Source of the DNA: Streptomyces luteolifulvus
GTDB lineage: Bacteria > Actinomycetota > Actinomycetes > Streptomycetales > Streptomycetaceae
DNA length: 64,000 nt
Direction of reading: 5' to 3'
Assembly: GCF_008806595.1 (NCBI RefSeq)
Contig: NZ_VZRB01000002.1
Coordinates: forward strand, 372,001 to 436,000
The notes beneath the pieces were generated by a model. The model saw nothing but the letters and a program-made list of their open reading frames with translations, made no database searches and was not told where the DNA came from. The translations under genes were made by a program, and so were the position numbers. Of this stretch, positions 33,108 through 41,301 are shown one piece after another (within the stretch, counting starts at the first letter, position 1; each line of letters opens with the position of its first letter).

Positions 33108-34742
33108 ATGGCACGCAGCACGCACATCGTGACCAATCAGCCCCCGCCGCTGTCCGGACACGACGTCTTCGCCACCGACCGCGCCCTGGCGGCGGCAGTG
33201 GACCGGCACACCGCCCCGGACCTGCTCGACGAGGTGCGCGGCGAGCTGTCGGCGCTGGGCCGGACCTGCGGTTCCGCCCAGGTCCAGGAATGGGGGGCGC
33301 AGGCGGAGCAGAACCCGCCGAGACTGCACACGCACGACCGCTATGGCCACCGTGTCGACGAGGTCGACTTCCATCCGGCCTGGCACCGGCTGCTCGGCAA
33401 GGGAGTCTCCGCGGGCCTGACCGCGGCCTGGGGACGGCCCGCAGGACATGTGCGGCGCGCGGCCGCGTTTGTGCTGTGGACGCAGGTCGACGCCGGAAAC
33501 TGCTGCCCGCTGTCCATGACGCATGCGGCGGTACCCGCCCTGCGTACCGACCCGGGCCTCGCGGCCGTGTGGGAGCCCCGGCTGACCTCGATGGTCTACG
33601 ACCGTGGGCTGCGGCCCGCCGCCCGGAAGGCCGGTGTGCTGTTCGGGATGGGCATGACGGAGAAGCAGGGCGGCAGCGACGTACGGGCGAACACGACGTC
33701 CGCGCGGCCGCTGGCCGAGGACGGGACGTACGAGCTGACCGGGCACAAGTGGTTCTGCTCGGCGCCGATGTCCGACGGGTTCCTGGTGCTGGCGCAGGCA
33801 CCGGAGGGACTGACCTGCTTCCTGGTCCCGCGTGTGCTGGAGGACGGCGCCCGCAACGTCTTCCTCCTCCAGCGGCTCAAGGACAAGCTGGGCAACCGGT
33901 CCAACGCCTCCGGCGAGGTCGAGTTCGACGGGACGTGGGCGCGCCGGGTCGGCGCGGAGGGGCGCGGCGTGCGCACCATCATCGACATGGTGGCCGCGAC
34001 CCGGCTGGACTGTGTGCTCGGCTCGGCGGGCCTGATGCGGCAGGCCGTCGCACAGGCGGTCCACCACTGCACCCACCGTGAGGCGTTCGGCGGGAAGCTG
34101 GCCGACCAGCCGCTGATGCGCAATGTGCTGGCGGACCTCGCGCTGGAGTCCGAGGCGGCGACCACGCTCGCGCTGCGGCTCGCGGCCGCCTGCGACGACG
34201 GCGGCGAACAGGAGCGGGCACTGCTGCGGATCGCGGTGCCGGCCGCCAAGTACTGGGTGACCAAGCGGTGTACGCCGGTGACGGTCGAGGCCGCCGAGTG
34301 CCTGGGCGGCAACGGGTATGTGGAGGAGTCGGGCATGCCCCGGCTGGTGCGCGAGTCGCCGCTCAACTCGATCTGGGAGGGGGCCGGGAACGTCCAGGCC
34401 CTCGATGTGCTGCGGGCGCTGCAACGGGAGCCGCAGGCGCTGAACGCCTACCTCCAGGAGGTGGGCATGGCCCGTGGCGCCGATCACCGTCTCGACGGGG
34501 CGATCAAGAACCTGCTGACCGAGCTCGCCGACCTCGACGGCGTCGAAGGACGCGCCAGGCGGCTGGCCGAAAGGCTTGCCCTGGTGCTTCAGGGCTCGCT
34601 GCTCGTCCGGTTCGCGCCGCCCCAGGTAGCAGACGCTTTCTGCGCCTCGCGGCTGGGCGGCGACGGGGGCGCGGCCTTTGGGACGCTGCCGTCGAGCCTG
34701 GATCTGGCCGCCGTGCTGGAACGGGCGAGGCCAACATCCTGA
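33108..34742 (+). CDS. AidB-like acyl-CoA dehydrogenase
   Basis: A 544-residue flavoprotein of the AidB/isovaleryl-CoA-dehydrogenase-like group. Recognisable parts are NQPPPLSGHDVFATDRAL, CCPLSMTHAAVPAL, the FAD/substrate motif GMGMTEKQGGSDVRAN, GHKWFCSAPMSDGFLVLA, DMVAATRLDCVLGSAGLMR and the C-terminal GNGYVEESGMPRLVRESPLN with SIWEGAGNVQALD. Acyl-CoA dehydrogenases oxidise acyl-CoA thioesters; AidB homologues are linked to alkylation response and bind DNA. A TAGGTT box seven bases before the ATG suggests a leaderless transcript. ATG 33087 is an in-frame alternative. It is followed by a strong terminator. Confidence 0.93.
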   Translation: MARSTHIVTNQPPPLSGHDVFATDRALAAAVDRHTAPDLLDEVRGELSALGRTCGSAQVQEWGAQAEQNPPRLHTHDRYGHRVDEVDFHPAWHRLLGKGVSAGLTAAWGRPAGHVRRAAAFVLWTQVDAGNCCPLSMTHAAVPALRTDPGLAAVWEPRLTSMVYDRGLRPAARKAGVLFGMGMTEKQGGSDVRANTTSARPLAEDGTYELTGHKWFCSAPMSDGFLVLAQAPEGLTCFLVPRVLEDGARNVFLLQRLKDKLGNRSNASGEVEFDGTWARRVGAEGRGVRTIIDMVAATRLDCVLGSAGLMRQAVAQAVHHCTHREAFGGKLADQPLMRNVLADLALESEAATTLALRLAAACDDGGEQERALLRIAVPAAKYWVTKRCTPVTVEAAECLGGNGYVEESGMPRLVRESPLNSIWEGAGNVQALDVLRALQREPQALNAYLQEVGMARGADHRLDGAIKNLLTELADLDGVEGRARRLAERLALVLQGSLLVRFAPPQVADAFCASRLGGDGGAAFGTLPSSLDLAAVLERARPTS

Positions 34743-34757
34743 CCTGCGGGAACACGG

Positions 34758-34797
34758 AGCGGGGGTGGTGCTGCGCCGACACGGCACCACCCCCGCT
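34758..34797 (+). terminator. strong hairpin terminator after the acyl-CoA dehydrogenase gene
   Basis: AGCGGGGGTGGTGC (34758-34771) and GCACCACCCCCGCT (34784-34797) make a perfect 14-base stem with a 12-base loop, 15 bases after the stop codon. Confidence 0.85.
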
Positions 34798-34876
34798 CCC
34801 AGGCCTGTTCGAGGCCCCGAACGCCGCTCGGGACGGCGTCGTTCAAGTTTCAGACACTGCGCCGCGGACCACCAGG

Positions 34877-34894
34877 GTTGCAAGGGGTTGCAAC
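34877..34894. promoter_or_regulatory. GTTGCAA repeat, possible operator
   Basis: GTTGCAA (34877-34883) is repeated as the palindrome GTTGCAAC (34887-34894) with a 3-base GGG spacer, in the promoter region of the GAF regulator gene. A regulatory role is inferred from position only. Confidence 0.35.
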
Positions 34895-35004
34895 TTGTCG
34901 GGCTCTGTGTGCGGACTGGATCCCCCCGCCCCGGGGCGAGCGGCACCATGAGACGAGCCATCAGGACGGACCGCACGACCCGGGTTCCACCCAGGGGAGG
35001 ATCA

Positions 35005-36297
35005 GTGGCACTCTCGCCGACGGACGTGACGCAGCTCGCCGCCGTGGACTCGGCGCGCGCCGCGCAGGTGCTGAGCGAGGTCCGTTCCGCCCGGCTGGCC
35101 GGACAGCGCGCCCCGCTCGCGCCGCGCCCGGTGATCGAGCAGTCCTGGGACCGGATGCTGCGCCGCGGCGTCGATCCCGACCACGACGTCAGATCCGGCC
35201 TGCTGTCCCGCGCGGAGGTGCAGCGGCGCCGGGAGACCACGACGCTGCGGCATGTCCTGCCGGTGCTGCGGGAGGGGCTGCTGTCGGTCGCGGACGTCGC
35301 CCACCACATCATGGTGGTCGCCGACGAGGAGGGCCGGGTGCTGTGGCGCGAGGGCGACCCGCCGGTGCTGCGCAAGGCCGACGGCCTCGGTTTTGAACCC
35401 GGCGCCGACTGGCGGGAGGAGGTCGTGGGGACCAACGGGGTGGGCACGACCGCGGTGGAGCGCCGGCCCGTACAGGTCTTCGCCTCCGAGCACTTCGTGC
35501 GGACGCACGCCACCTGGACCTGCGCCGGCGCCCCCGTCACGGATCCGCGGGACGGCCGACTGCTCGGTGTGGTGGATGTGAGCGGGCCGCTGGAGACGAT
35601 GCACCCGGCGACGCTCGCCTGGGTCGACTCGGTCGCCAAGCTGGCCGAGGCGCGGCTGCGGGAGCTGCATCTGTGCTCGCTGGAGCAACTGCGGGCCACC
35701 GCGGCGCCGGTCCTGGCCCGGCTCGGCAGCAGCCGGGCCGTGGTGGTGGACCGGGACGGCTGGACGGCGGCGGTGAACGGTATGCCGTACACCGACCGCA
35801 TCGCGCTGCCCAAGTCGCTGTCGGCGGGCCGCCGGTGGCTGCCGCCGCTCGGGCTGTGCGCGGTGGAGCCGCTCGGAGGCGGCTGGCTGGTCCGGGTCAC
35901 CGAGGAGCCGGTGCCACCGGAGGCCACACGGATCGTGCTGGACCTGGCGCAGCCGCGCCGCTGGTCGGTGACGGTGTCGGGCTGGGCGGGTTCCTGGAGC
36001 CGCGAACTGAGTCCCCGGCACGCCGAGTTGCTCTATCTGCTGGCCCTGCACCGCACCGGCCGAAGTGCCGCGGGCCTGGCCGAGGACCTGTTCGGCGACC
36101 CGAACCGTACGGTGACGGTGCGCGCCGAGATGTCACGGGTACGGCGGTATCTCGGGGGCTTTCTGGAACACCGGCCGTATCGTTTCTGCGAGGCCGCGGA
36201 GGTCGAGGTGCTCCTCCCCGACGACCCCCGGGACCTGCTGCCGCACTCGGCCGCTTCGGCGGTGGCGGGCGAACGGGCGGCCGGGGGAACGTCCTGA
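35005..36297 (+). CDS. GAF-domain transcriptional regulator
   Basis: A 430-residue protein. Residues about 80-215 form a GAF domain (EGLLSVADVAHHIMVVADEE, then WREEVVGTNGVGTTAVERRPVQ in parts and LLGVVDVSGP), of the kind seen in AcoR-like activators. The end has a winged-helix segment (SPRHAELLYLLALHRTGRSA, then EDLFGD and TVRAEMSRVRRYLGG). There is no sigma-54 AAA domain, which fits the actinobacterial GAF/HTH group that often controls aldehyde or alcohol dehydrogenase genes. GTG 35005 behind AGGGGAGG was chosen; ATG 34948 is in frame but lacks a ribosome site. Confidence 0.85.
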   Translation: MALSPTDVTQLAAVDSARAAQVLSEVRSARLAGQRAPLAPRPVIEQSWDRMLRRGVDPDHDVRSGLLSRAEVQRRRETTTLRHVLPVLREGLLSVADVAHHIMVVADEEGRVLWREGDPPVLRKADGLGFEPGADWREEVVGTNGVGTTAVERRPVQVFASEHFVRTHATWTCAGAPVTDPRDGRLLGVVDVSGPLETMHPATLAWVDSVAKLAEARLRELHLCSLEQLRATAAPVLARLGSSRAVVVDRDGWTAAVNGMPYTDRIALPKSLSAGRRWLPPLGLCAVEPLGGGWLVRVTEEPVPPEATRIVLDLAQPRRWSVTVSGWAGSWSRELSPRHAELLYLLALHRTGRSAAGLAEDLFGDPNRTVTVRAEMSRVRRYLGGFLEHRPYRFCEAAEVEVLLPDDPRDLLPHSAASAVAGERAAGGTS

Positions 36298-36448
36298 GCG
36301 GTCCCGGAGTGCGTCTTTCGCATATTTGCTGGGTCTTCGTCCCCGACGGTGTCCGACTGCCGTAGCATCCCTCGTACGGGTCAACCCCACCTGCTCCCTG
36401 GTCAACGTATGGATCACCAGGCGCAGTTGACCCGCCTCGGGAGGACGA

Positions 36449-37744
36449 ATGAAGCATCGTGGCAGACATCGCCGACGCAGGCGGGGCAGGGCACTGCGGG
36501 CCGCCCTGGCAGGAACCGCCCTCGCACTGACCGCCGCCGCCACCATGATCAGCGCCTCACAGGCCACCGTCGGGGACAATCCCGGGGCGCTGAAGCCGCT
36601 CACCTCGTCCGACGCGACCGACGCACTGCGGCTGCGGGAGCACCTGGTGCCGCAGACCTCCCTCGACCGCCTCAGCTCGGCGATGGGCCGGCCCGTCGGG
36701 GTCGGCGCCGTCCTCGCCGACGCCGACGACAGCCTGCGCGACGCGGCCGACTGCACGGCCGGGGAGCGCACCTCGCTGCCCGTGGAGCCGGCGGCCACGC
36801 GCGCCTACTGCTGGAACGCCGCGGACACCCACGCCTGGCAGCCCGGCGCGGTCACCACCTCCGGGGACGCCGACGACGACGGCGTGTGGGGGGAGAACCG
36901 TGTGATCCTCTCCGGCTGGAGCCACCAGGCCCGCTCGGCGGCGGGCCAGGACCTGGCCAAGGTCGCCTTCGTCGACGCGAACGACCCGGGCCGTCTCAGC
37001 TACACCTGGGTGCTCCTCGTCGTCCCGGTCGACGGCGGACGCACCTACCGTGCGCTGGCCTCACATGTGTCCGGCATGGTCTGGTACCAGGACAAGTTGC
37101 TGGTCACCACGGACAGCGGGGACCGCAACTCCCTGTATGTGTACGACATGGACCGCGTCCAGCGCGCCACGGTGGACGCCGACGCGGTCGGACGGGTACG
37201 CGAGGGCTGGTCGGCGCACGGCTACCGGTACGTACTGCCCGCCGTCGGCTCGTACCGGCCGGCCGGTGACGCAAGGGGGCCACGTCTCGACGGCGTCTCG
37301 CTCGACCGCAGCACGGCGCCCGACAGTCTGGTCGCGGGCCAGTGGGTCTCCGAGGGCAGCGACCGGCACGCGCGACTGTGGCGCTACTCCCTCAGCCCTC
37401 AGGACGACCGCTCCGGCCTCCTCGACACCGACACCGCGGGATCGGCGCGCGCGGCCGAGGCCTTCGAGACGAAGGCCTCCGAGATCAGGGGTGTGCTGTC
37501 GTACCGCTCCGACTGGTATGTGGGCGGCGCGTCCGACGAACAGGACGGTCACGGCACCCTGTGGCGGCAGAACACCGACGGCGCGAAGGCCACGCAGTGC
37601 GGTTCGGACGAGACGCACCACCGCTGCTGGAGCCCGCGCACCGAGTCGCTCTCCTACTGGGAGGAGACCGGCGAGCTCTGGTCCCAGTCGGGACGGGTCC
37701 TGTTCGCGCTGCCACTGGACTCGGTGGGCGGGTCACTGGACTGA
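36449..37744 (+). CDS. secreted protein of unknown function
   Basis: A 431-residue exported protein. A very basic N-terminus (MKHRGRHRRRRRGRALR) precedes a hydrophobic signal helix ending ISASQA at about residue 38. The mature part has a Cys pair (AADCTAGERT, RAYCWNAADT), a repeated beta architecture like a propeller or lectin (VWYQDKLLVTTDSGDRNSLY, VLSYRSDWYVGGASDEQDGH, QSGRVLFALPLDS) and a second Cys pair (TQCGSDETHHRCWSP). Streptomyces genomes carry this as a conserved hypothetical secreted protein. No enzymatic motif was found. The ATG follows a GGGAGGACGA ribosome site. Confidence 0.88.
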   Translation: MKHRGRHRRRRRGRALRAALAGTALALTAAATMISASQATVGDNPGALKPLTSSDATDALRLREHLVPQTSLDRLSSAMGRPVGVGAVLADADDSLRDAADCTAGERTSLPVEPAATRAYCWNAADTHAWQPGAVTTSGDADDDGVWGENRVILSGWSHQARSAAGQDLAKVAFVDANDPGRLSYTWVLLVVPVDGGRTYRALASHVSGMVWYQDKLLVTTDSGDRNSLYVYDMDRVQRATVDADAVGRVREGWSAHGYRYVLPAVGSYRPAGDARGPRLDGVSLDRSTAPDSLVAGQWVSEGSDRHARLWRYSLSPQDDRSGLLDTDTAGSARAAEAFETKASEIRGVLSYRSDWYVGGASDEQDGHGTLWRQNTDGAKATQCGSDETHHRCWSPRTESLSYWEETGELWSQSGRVLFALPLDSVGGSLD

Positions 37745-37798
37745 GGTCGGCCGGGCGGCGATCGACAGACCCTTCGGCGGCGTGATTCCCTGGCCGGC

Positions 37799-38371
37799 AT
37801 GAGCCGCATCCCTGTGACCACCTGGTCCCTGGAACAGACCGCCCCGACCGACCTCCTCCCCGCCGCCGGCCCGGAGGGCGATGTGCGGATCGTCCGCGCC
37901 GCGGTGCCCTCCCCCGAGTTCAGCCGCTTCCTGTACGCCTCGGTGGGCGGGGACATCCGCTGGATCGACCGGCTCGGCTGGACTTACGCGCGCTGGCAGG
38001 AGCACCTGGGCCGGCCCGGCGTGGAGACCTGGGTCGCCTACGACCAGGGCACACCCGCGGGGTATGTGGAACTGGATCCGCAGGACGACGGGGTCGTGGA
38101 AATCGTCTACTTCGGGCTGATCCCCGCCTTCCGCGGGCGGCGGATCGGCGGCCATCTGCTGTCGTACGGCGCCGCCCGCGCCTGGGATCTCGCGGACCGC
38201 TGGCCCGGGCTGGCGGCGACCAAGCGGGTGTGGCTGCACACCTGCAGCCTGGACGGGGAGCATGCGATGGACAACTATCTGCGCCGTGGCTTCAGGCTCT
38301 TCGACACCAAGGTCGAGGAGGAGCGGGACGTTGTCGCGCCGGGTCCCTGGCCGGGCGCCTACCCTGCCTGA
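37799..38371 (+). CDS. GNAT-family acetyltransferase
   Basis: A 190-residue protein with a GNAT core: TWVAYDQGTPAGYVEL, VEIVYFGLIPAFRGRRIGGHLL holding the acetyl-CoA pyrophosphate loop R-G-R-R-I-G-G (residues about 112-118), then LHTCSLDGEHAMDNYLRRGF typical of the C-terminal strand and helix. The substrate is unknown. It ends before the 349-base regulatory gap of the sulfur operon. Confidence 0.9.
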   Translation: MSRIPVTTWSLEQTAPTDLLPAAGPEGDVRIVRAAVPSPEFSRFLYASVGGDIRWIDRLGWTYARWQEHLGRPGVETWVAYDQGTPAGYVELDPQDDGVVEIVYFGLIPAFRGRRIGGHLLSYGAARAWDLADRWPGLAATKRVWLHTCSLDGEHAMDNYLRRGFRLFDTKVEEERDVVAPGPWPGAYPA

Positions 38372-38461
38372 CCTGCACGGACAAGCCACCGCGTGCCGTT
38401 TGTGACCGACGCCACCCTCGTCCCACACTTCGGGACAAGGATGTCCGCATGATGGACGAAG

Positions 38462-38476
38462 CTGGACTGAGTCCAG
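38462..38476. promoter_or_regulatory. palindromic operator candidate of the sulfur operon
   Basis: CTGGACTGAGTCCAG is a 15-base palindrome (odd centre), 22 bases before the leader-peptide ATG, and would overlap the -35 or spacer region of a leaderless promoter. A second inverted repeat, GGACA (38433-38437) and TGTCC (38442-38446), lies just upstream. It resembles an operator, but the regulator is unknown. Confidence 0.55.
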
Positions 38477-38498
38477 ATTGCCGTGACACGCTTCCGTC

Positions 38499-38582
38499 AT
38501 GTCTGGAACTGGAATTGCCTTGGTGAGTCGGCGGCACGTCGACCTCGGCCGCATGTCCAGCGCCATCTGTCCGGCGAGCTGA
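38499..38582 (+). CDS. sulfur-operon leader peptide
   Basis: A 27-residue ORF starting ATGTCTGG and encoding a peptide with the central motif SRRHVDLGRMSSAICPAS. This SRRHVDL type is the actinobacterial putative leader peptide found before sulfur-assimilation genes. It ends with a single Cys codon four codons before TGA and includes three Arg codons. It lies 138 bases before the sulfite-reductase start. Leader ORFs in front of sulfur genes in actinobacteria are known to act as cysteine-responsive attenuators; with only one Cys codon here, the control might also sense another residue or the peptide itself. Confidence 0.85.
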   Translation: MSGTGIALVSRRHVDLGRMSSAICPAS

Positions 38583-38720
38583 CCTGGCCCTCGGCCACTG
38601 GACCAGCACCGCCGACATCCCCCGCTTTCGCCCTCCTGCGCAATGCCGCGCCCGTACTCCCACGCGCCCGTACGCGCAGGTAAGAGCCGCATTCCCGCCT
38701 GTCCCGAAGGACGTAGAACC

Positions 38721-40418
38721 ATGGCCGCCACCCCGCAGAACCCTGCCGCCGCGACTCCCCGCCGCAAGGTGAGCCGTCACCGTGGTGAGGGTCAGTGGGC
38801 CGCGGGGCACTTCACCCCGCTCAACGGCAACGAGCAGTTCAAGAAGGACGACGACGGTCTCAATGTGCGGACACGCATTGAGACGATCTACTCCAAGCGC
38901 GGCTTCGACTCCATCGACCCCAACGACCTGCGCGGCCGCATGCGCTGGTGGGGGCTCTACACCCAGCGCAAGCCCGGGATCGACGGCGGCAAGACCGCGA
39001 TCCTGGAGCCGGAGGAGCTGGACGACGAGTACTTCATGCTGCGGGTCCGTATCGACGGCGGGCGGCTGACGACGCAGCAGCTGCGGGTCATCGGCGAGAT
39101 CTCGCAGGAGTTCGCGCGCGGCACCGCGGACCTCACCGACCGGCAGAACGTCCAGTACCACTGGATCCGGATCGAGGACGTGCCCGAGATCTGGAACCGC
39201 CTGGAGGCGGTCGGCCTGTCCACCACCGAGGCCTGCGGTGACACGCCCCGTGTGATCCTCGGCTCACCCGTGGCCGGTATCGCCGCGGACGAGATCGTCG
39301 ACGGCACTCCGGCCGTCGAGGAAATCCACCGCCGGATCATCGGCAACAAGGAGTTCTCCAACCTGCCCCGCAAGTTCAAGTCCGCGATCTCCGGCTCGCC
39401 GCTGCTCGACGTGGCGCACGAGATCAACGACGTCGCCTTCGTCGGCGTCAACCACCCCGAGCACGGCCCCGGTTTCGACCTGTGGGTCGGCGGCGGGCTG
39501 TCCACCAACCCGAAGATCGGCGTCCGGCTCGGCGCCTGGGTCCCGCTGGACGAGGTGCCCGAGGTCTTCGAAGGCGTCATCTCGATCTTCCGCGACTACG
39601 GCTACCGGCGCCTGCGGACGCGCGCCCGTCTGAAGTTCCTGGTCGCCGACTGGGGCGCGGAGAAGTTCCGTCAGGTGCTTCAGGACGAGTACCTCAAGCG
39701 CGAGCTCACCGACGGCCCCGCGCCCGCCCAGCCCGTGCAGCGCTGGCGCGACCACGTCGGTGTGCACCCGCAGAACGACGGCCGTTTCTACGTCGGGTTC
39801 GCCCCGCGTGTGGGCCGGGTGGACGGCACGACCCTGACGAAGATCGCCGAGCTGGCGGAGGCGCACGGCTCGGGCCGGGTCCGCACCACCGTCGAGCAGA
39901 AGATGATCGTGCTCGATGTCGAGGAGGCGCAGGTCGCGTCGCTGGTCGAGGCCCTGGAGGCACTGGACCTGACGACCAGTCCCTCTCCGTTCCGGCGCGG
40001 CACCATGGCCTGCACCGGCATCGAGTACTGCAAGCTCGCCATCGTCGAGACCAAGGCCCGCGGCGCCTCGCTGATCGACGAACTGGAGCGCCGTATCCCG
40101 GACTTCGACGAGCCGCTCACCATCAACATCAACGGCTGCCCGAACGCCTGCGCCCGTATCCAGGTGGCGGACATCGGTCTCAAGGGCCAGCTGGTCCTGA
40201 ACGACCAGGGCGAGCAGGTCGAGGGCTACCAGGTGCATCTGGGCGGCGCCCTCGGTCTGGAGGCCGGCTTCGGCCGCAAGGTGCGCGGCCTGAAGGTGAC
40301 GTCGGAGGAGCTGCCGGACTACGTCGAGCGCGTCCTGAAGCGTTTCCAGGCGGAGCGCGAGGACGGCGAACGGTTCGCGACGTGGGCCGCGCGCGCTTCC
40401 GAGGAGGCCCTTTCATGA
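38721..40418 (+). CDS. sir: assimilatory ferredoxin-sulfite (nitrite/sulfite) reductase
   Basis: A 565-residue siroheme/[4Fe-4S] reductase that converts sulfite to sulfide. Two ferredoxin-like half domains (LRVRIDGGRLTTQQLRVIGE and HPQNDGRFYVGFAPRVGRV) flank siroheme-binding regions (LTDRQNVQYHWIR, TEACGDTPRVILGSP). The cluster cysteines are C431 and C437 (ACTGIEYCKLA), C473 and C477 (NGCPNACARI). The tyrosine YSKRG and the Cys of ACGDTPR correspond to the Tyr-Cys pair known in the mycobacterial enzyme. It is the first structural gene of the sulfur operon; its stop overlaps the next start as ATGA. Confidence 0.95.
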   Translation: MAATPQNPAAATPRRKVSRHRGEGQWAAGHFTPLNGNEQFKKDDDGLNVRTRIETIYSKRGFDSIDPNDLRGRMRWWGLYTQRKPGIDGGKTAILEPEELDDEYFMLRVRIDGGRLTTQQLRVIGEISQEFARGTADLTDRQNVQYHWIRIEDVPEIWNRLEAVGLSTTEACGDTPRVILGSPVAGIAADEIVDGTPAVEEIHRRIIGNKEFSNLPRKFKSAISGSPLLDVAHEINDVAFVGVNHPEHGPGFDLWVGGGLSTNPKIGVRLGAWVPLDEVPEVFEGVISIFRDYGYRRLRTRARLKFLVADWGAEKFRQVLQDEYLKRELTDGPAPAQPVQRWRDHVGVHPQNDGRFYVGFAPRVGRVDGTTLTKIAELAEAHGSGRVRTTVEQKMIVLDVEEAQVASLVEALEALDLTTSPSPFRRGTMACTGIEYCKLAIVETKARGASLIDELERRIPDFDEPLTININGCPNACARIQVADIGLKGQLVLNDQGEQVEGYQVHLGGALGLEAGFGRKVRGLKVTSEELPDYVERVLKRFQAEREDGERFATWAARASEEALS

Positions 40419-40594
40419 GCGAGCGGGCCGCCCCCTTCTACTGCCCCTACTGCGGTGACGAGGACCTGCGTCCCAGCGAGCAAGGTCACGGCGCCTGGGA
40501 ATGCGCGGCGTGCAACCGCGCATTCCAGCTGAAGTTCCTCGGGCTGCTGTCCCGGGGCGTTCAGCGAACGGACAACGGAGGGGACCGGATATGA
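40415..40594 (+). CDS. small zinc-ribbon protein of the sulfur operon
   Basis: A 59-residue protein with two CxxC knuckles (FYCPYCGDEDL at about residues 9-13 and WECAACNRAF at about residues 30-33), a zinc-ribbon arrangement, and a basic tail. It overlaps both neighbours by four bases (ATGA at each end), so it is made in step with sulfite reductase and CysH. It has no defined function. A metal-site or cofactor-handling partner of the reductase is possible. Confidence 0.85.
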   Translation: MSERAAPFYCPYCGDEDLRPSEQGHGAWECAACNRAFQLKFLGLLSRGVQRTDNGGDRI

Positions 40595-41301
40595 CGACGG
40601 CTCAGGAAGAGCGTACGGACGAGGAGTTGAAGGCGCTCGCCGAGCAGGCGGGCCGTGACCTGGAGGACGCCTCCGCCCTGGAGATCCTCCAGTGGGCGGT
40701 CGACACCTTCGGCAAGCGTTTCTGCGTGACCTCCTCCATGGAGGACGCGGTGGTCGCACACCTGGCGTCCCGCGTCCTGAAGGGCGTGGACGTGGTGTTC
40801 CTCGACACCGGCTACCACTTCCCCGAGACCATCGGCACCCGGGACGCGGTCGAGGCCGTGATGGACGTCAACGTCATCACGCTCACCCCGCGCCGGACGG
40901 TCGCCGAGCAGGACGCCGAGTACGGCCCGAAGTTGCATGACCGCGACCCCGACCTGTGCTGCAAGCTCCGCAAGGTGCAGCCCCTGGAGGAGGGCCTCAA
41001 GGACTACGCGGCCTGGGCGACCGGTCTGCGCCGCGACGAGTCCCCGACCCGGGCCAACACGCCGGTCGTCGGCTGGGACGAGAAGCGCCGCAAGGTCAAG
41101 GTCTCCCCCATCGCCCGCTGGACCCAGGACGACGTGGACGCGTACGTCGCCGAACACGGTGTCCTCACCAACCCGCTGCTGATGGACGGCTACCCGTCCG
41201 TCGGCTGCGCGCCCTGCACCCGCCGCGTCCTGGAGGGCGAGGACGCGCGCGCCGGCCGCTGGGCGGGCCGCGCCAAGACCGAGTGCGGGCTGCACGGATG
41301 A
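40591..41301 (+). CDS. cysH: phosphoadenylyl/adenylyl-sulfate reductase
   Basis: A 236-residue reductase that makes sulfite from activated sulfate. It contains the PAPS_reduct core (FCVTSSMEDAVVAHLAS, VVFLDTGYHFPET) and the C-terminal ECGLH with the catalytic Cys. The pairs CC in DPDLCCKLRK and CxxC in GCAPCTRR are the four ligands of the [4Fe-4S] cluster, which marks the APS-reducing bacterial type. The start overlaps the zinc-ribbon stop as ATGA. Confidence 0.95.
   Translation: MTTAQEERTDEELKALAEQAGRDLEDASALEILQWAVDTFGKRFCVTSSMEDAVVAHLASRVLKGVDVVFLDTGYHFPETIGTRDAVEAVMDVNVITLTPRRTVAEQDAEYGPKLHDRDPDLCCKLRKVQPLEEGLKDYAAWATGLRRDESPTRANTPVVGWDEKRRKVKVSPIARWTQDDVDAYVAEHGVLTNPLLMDGYPSVGCAPCTRRVLEGEDARAGRWAGRAKTECGLHG

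Noticed and set aside
38583..38720. A riboswitch before sulfite reductase
   Set aside because: No SAM-box or other known riboswitch core was recognised; the leader ORF explains the gap better.
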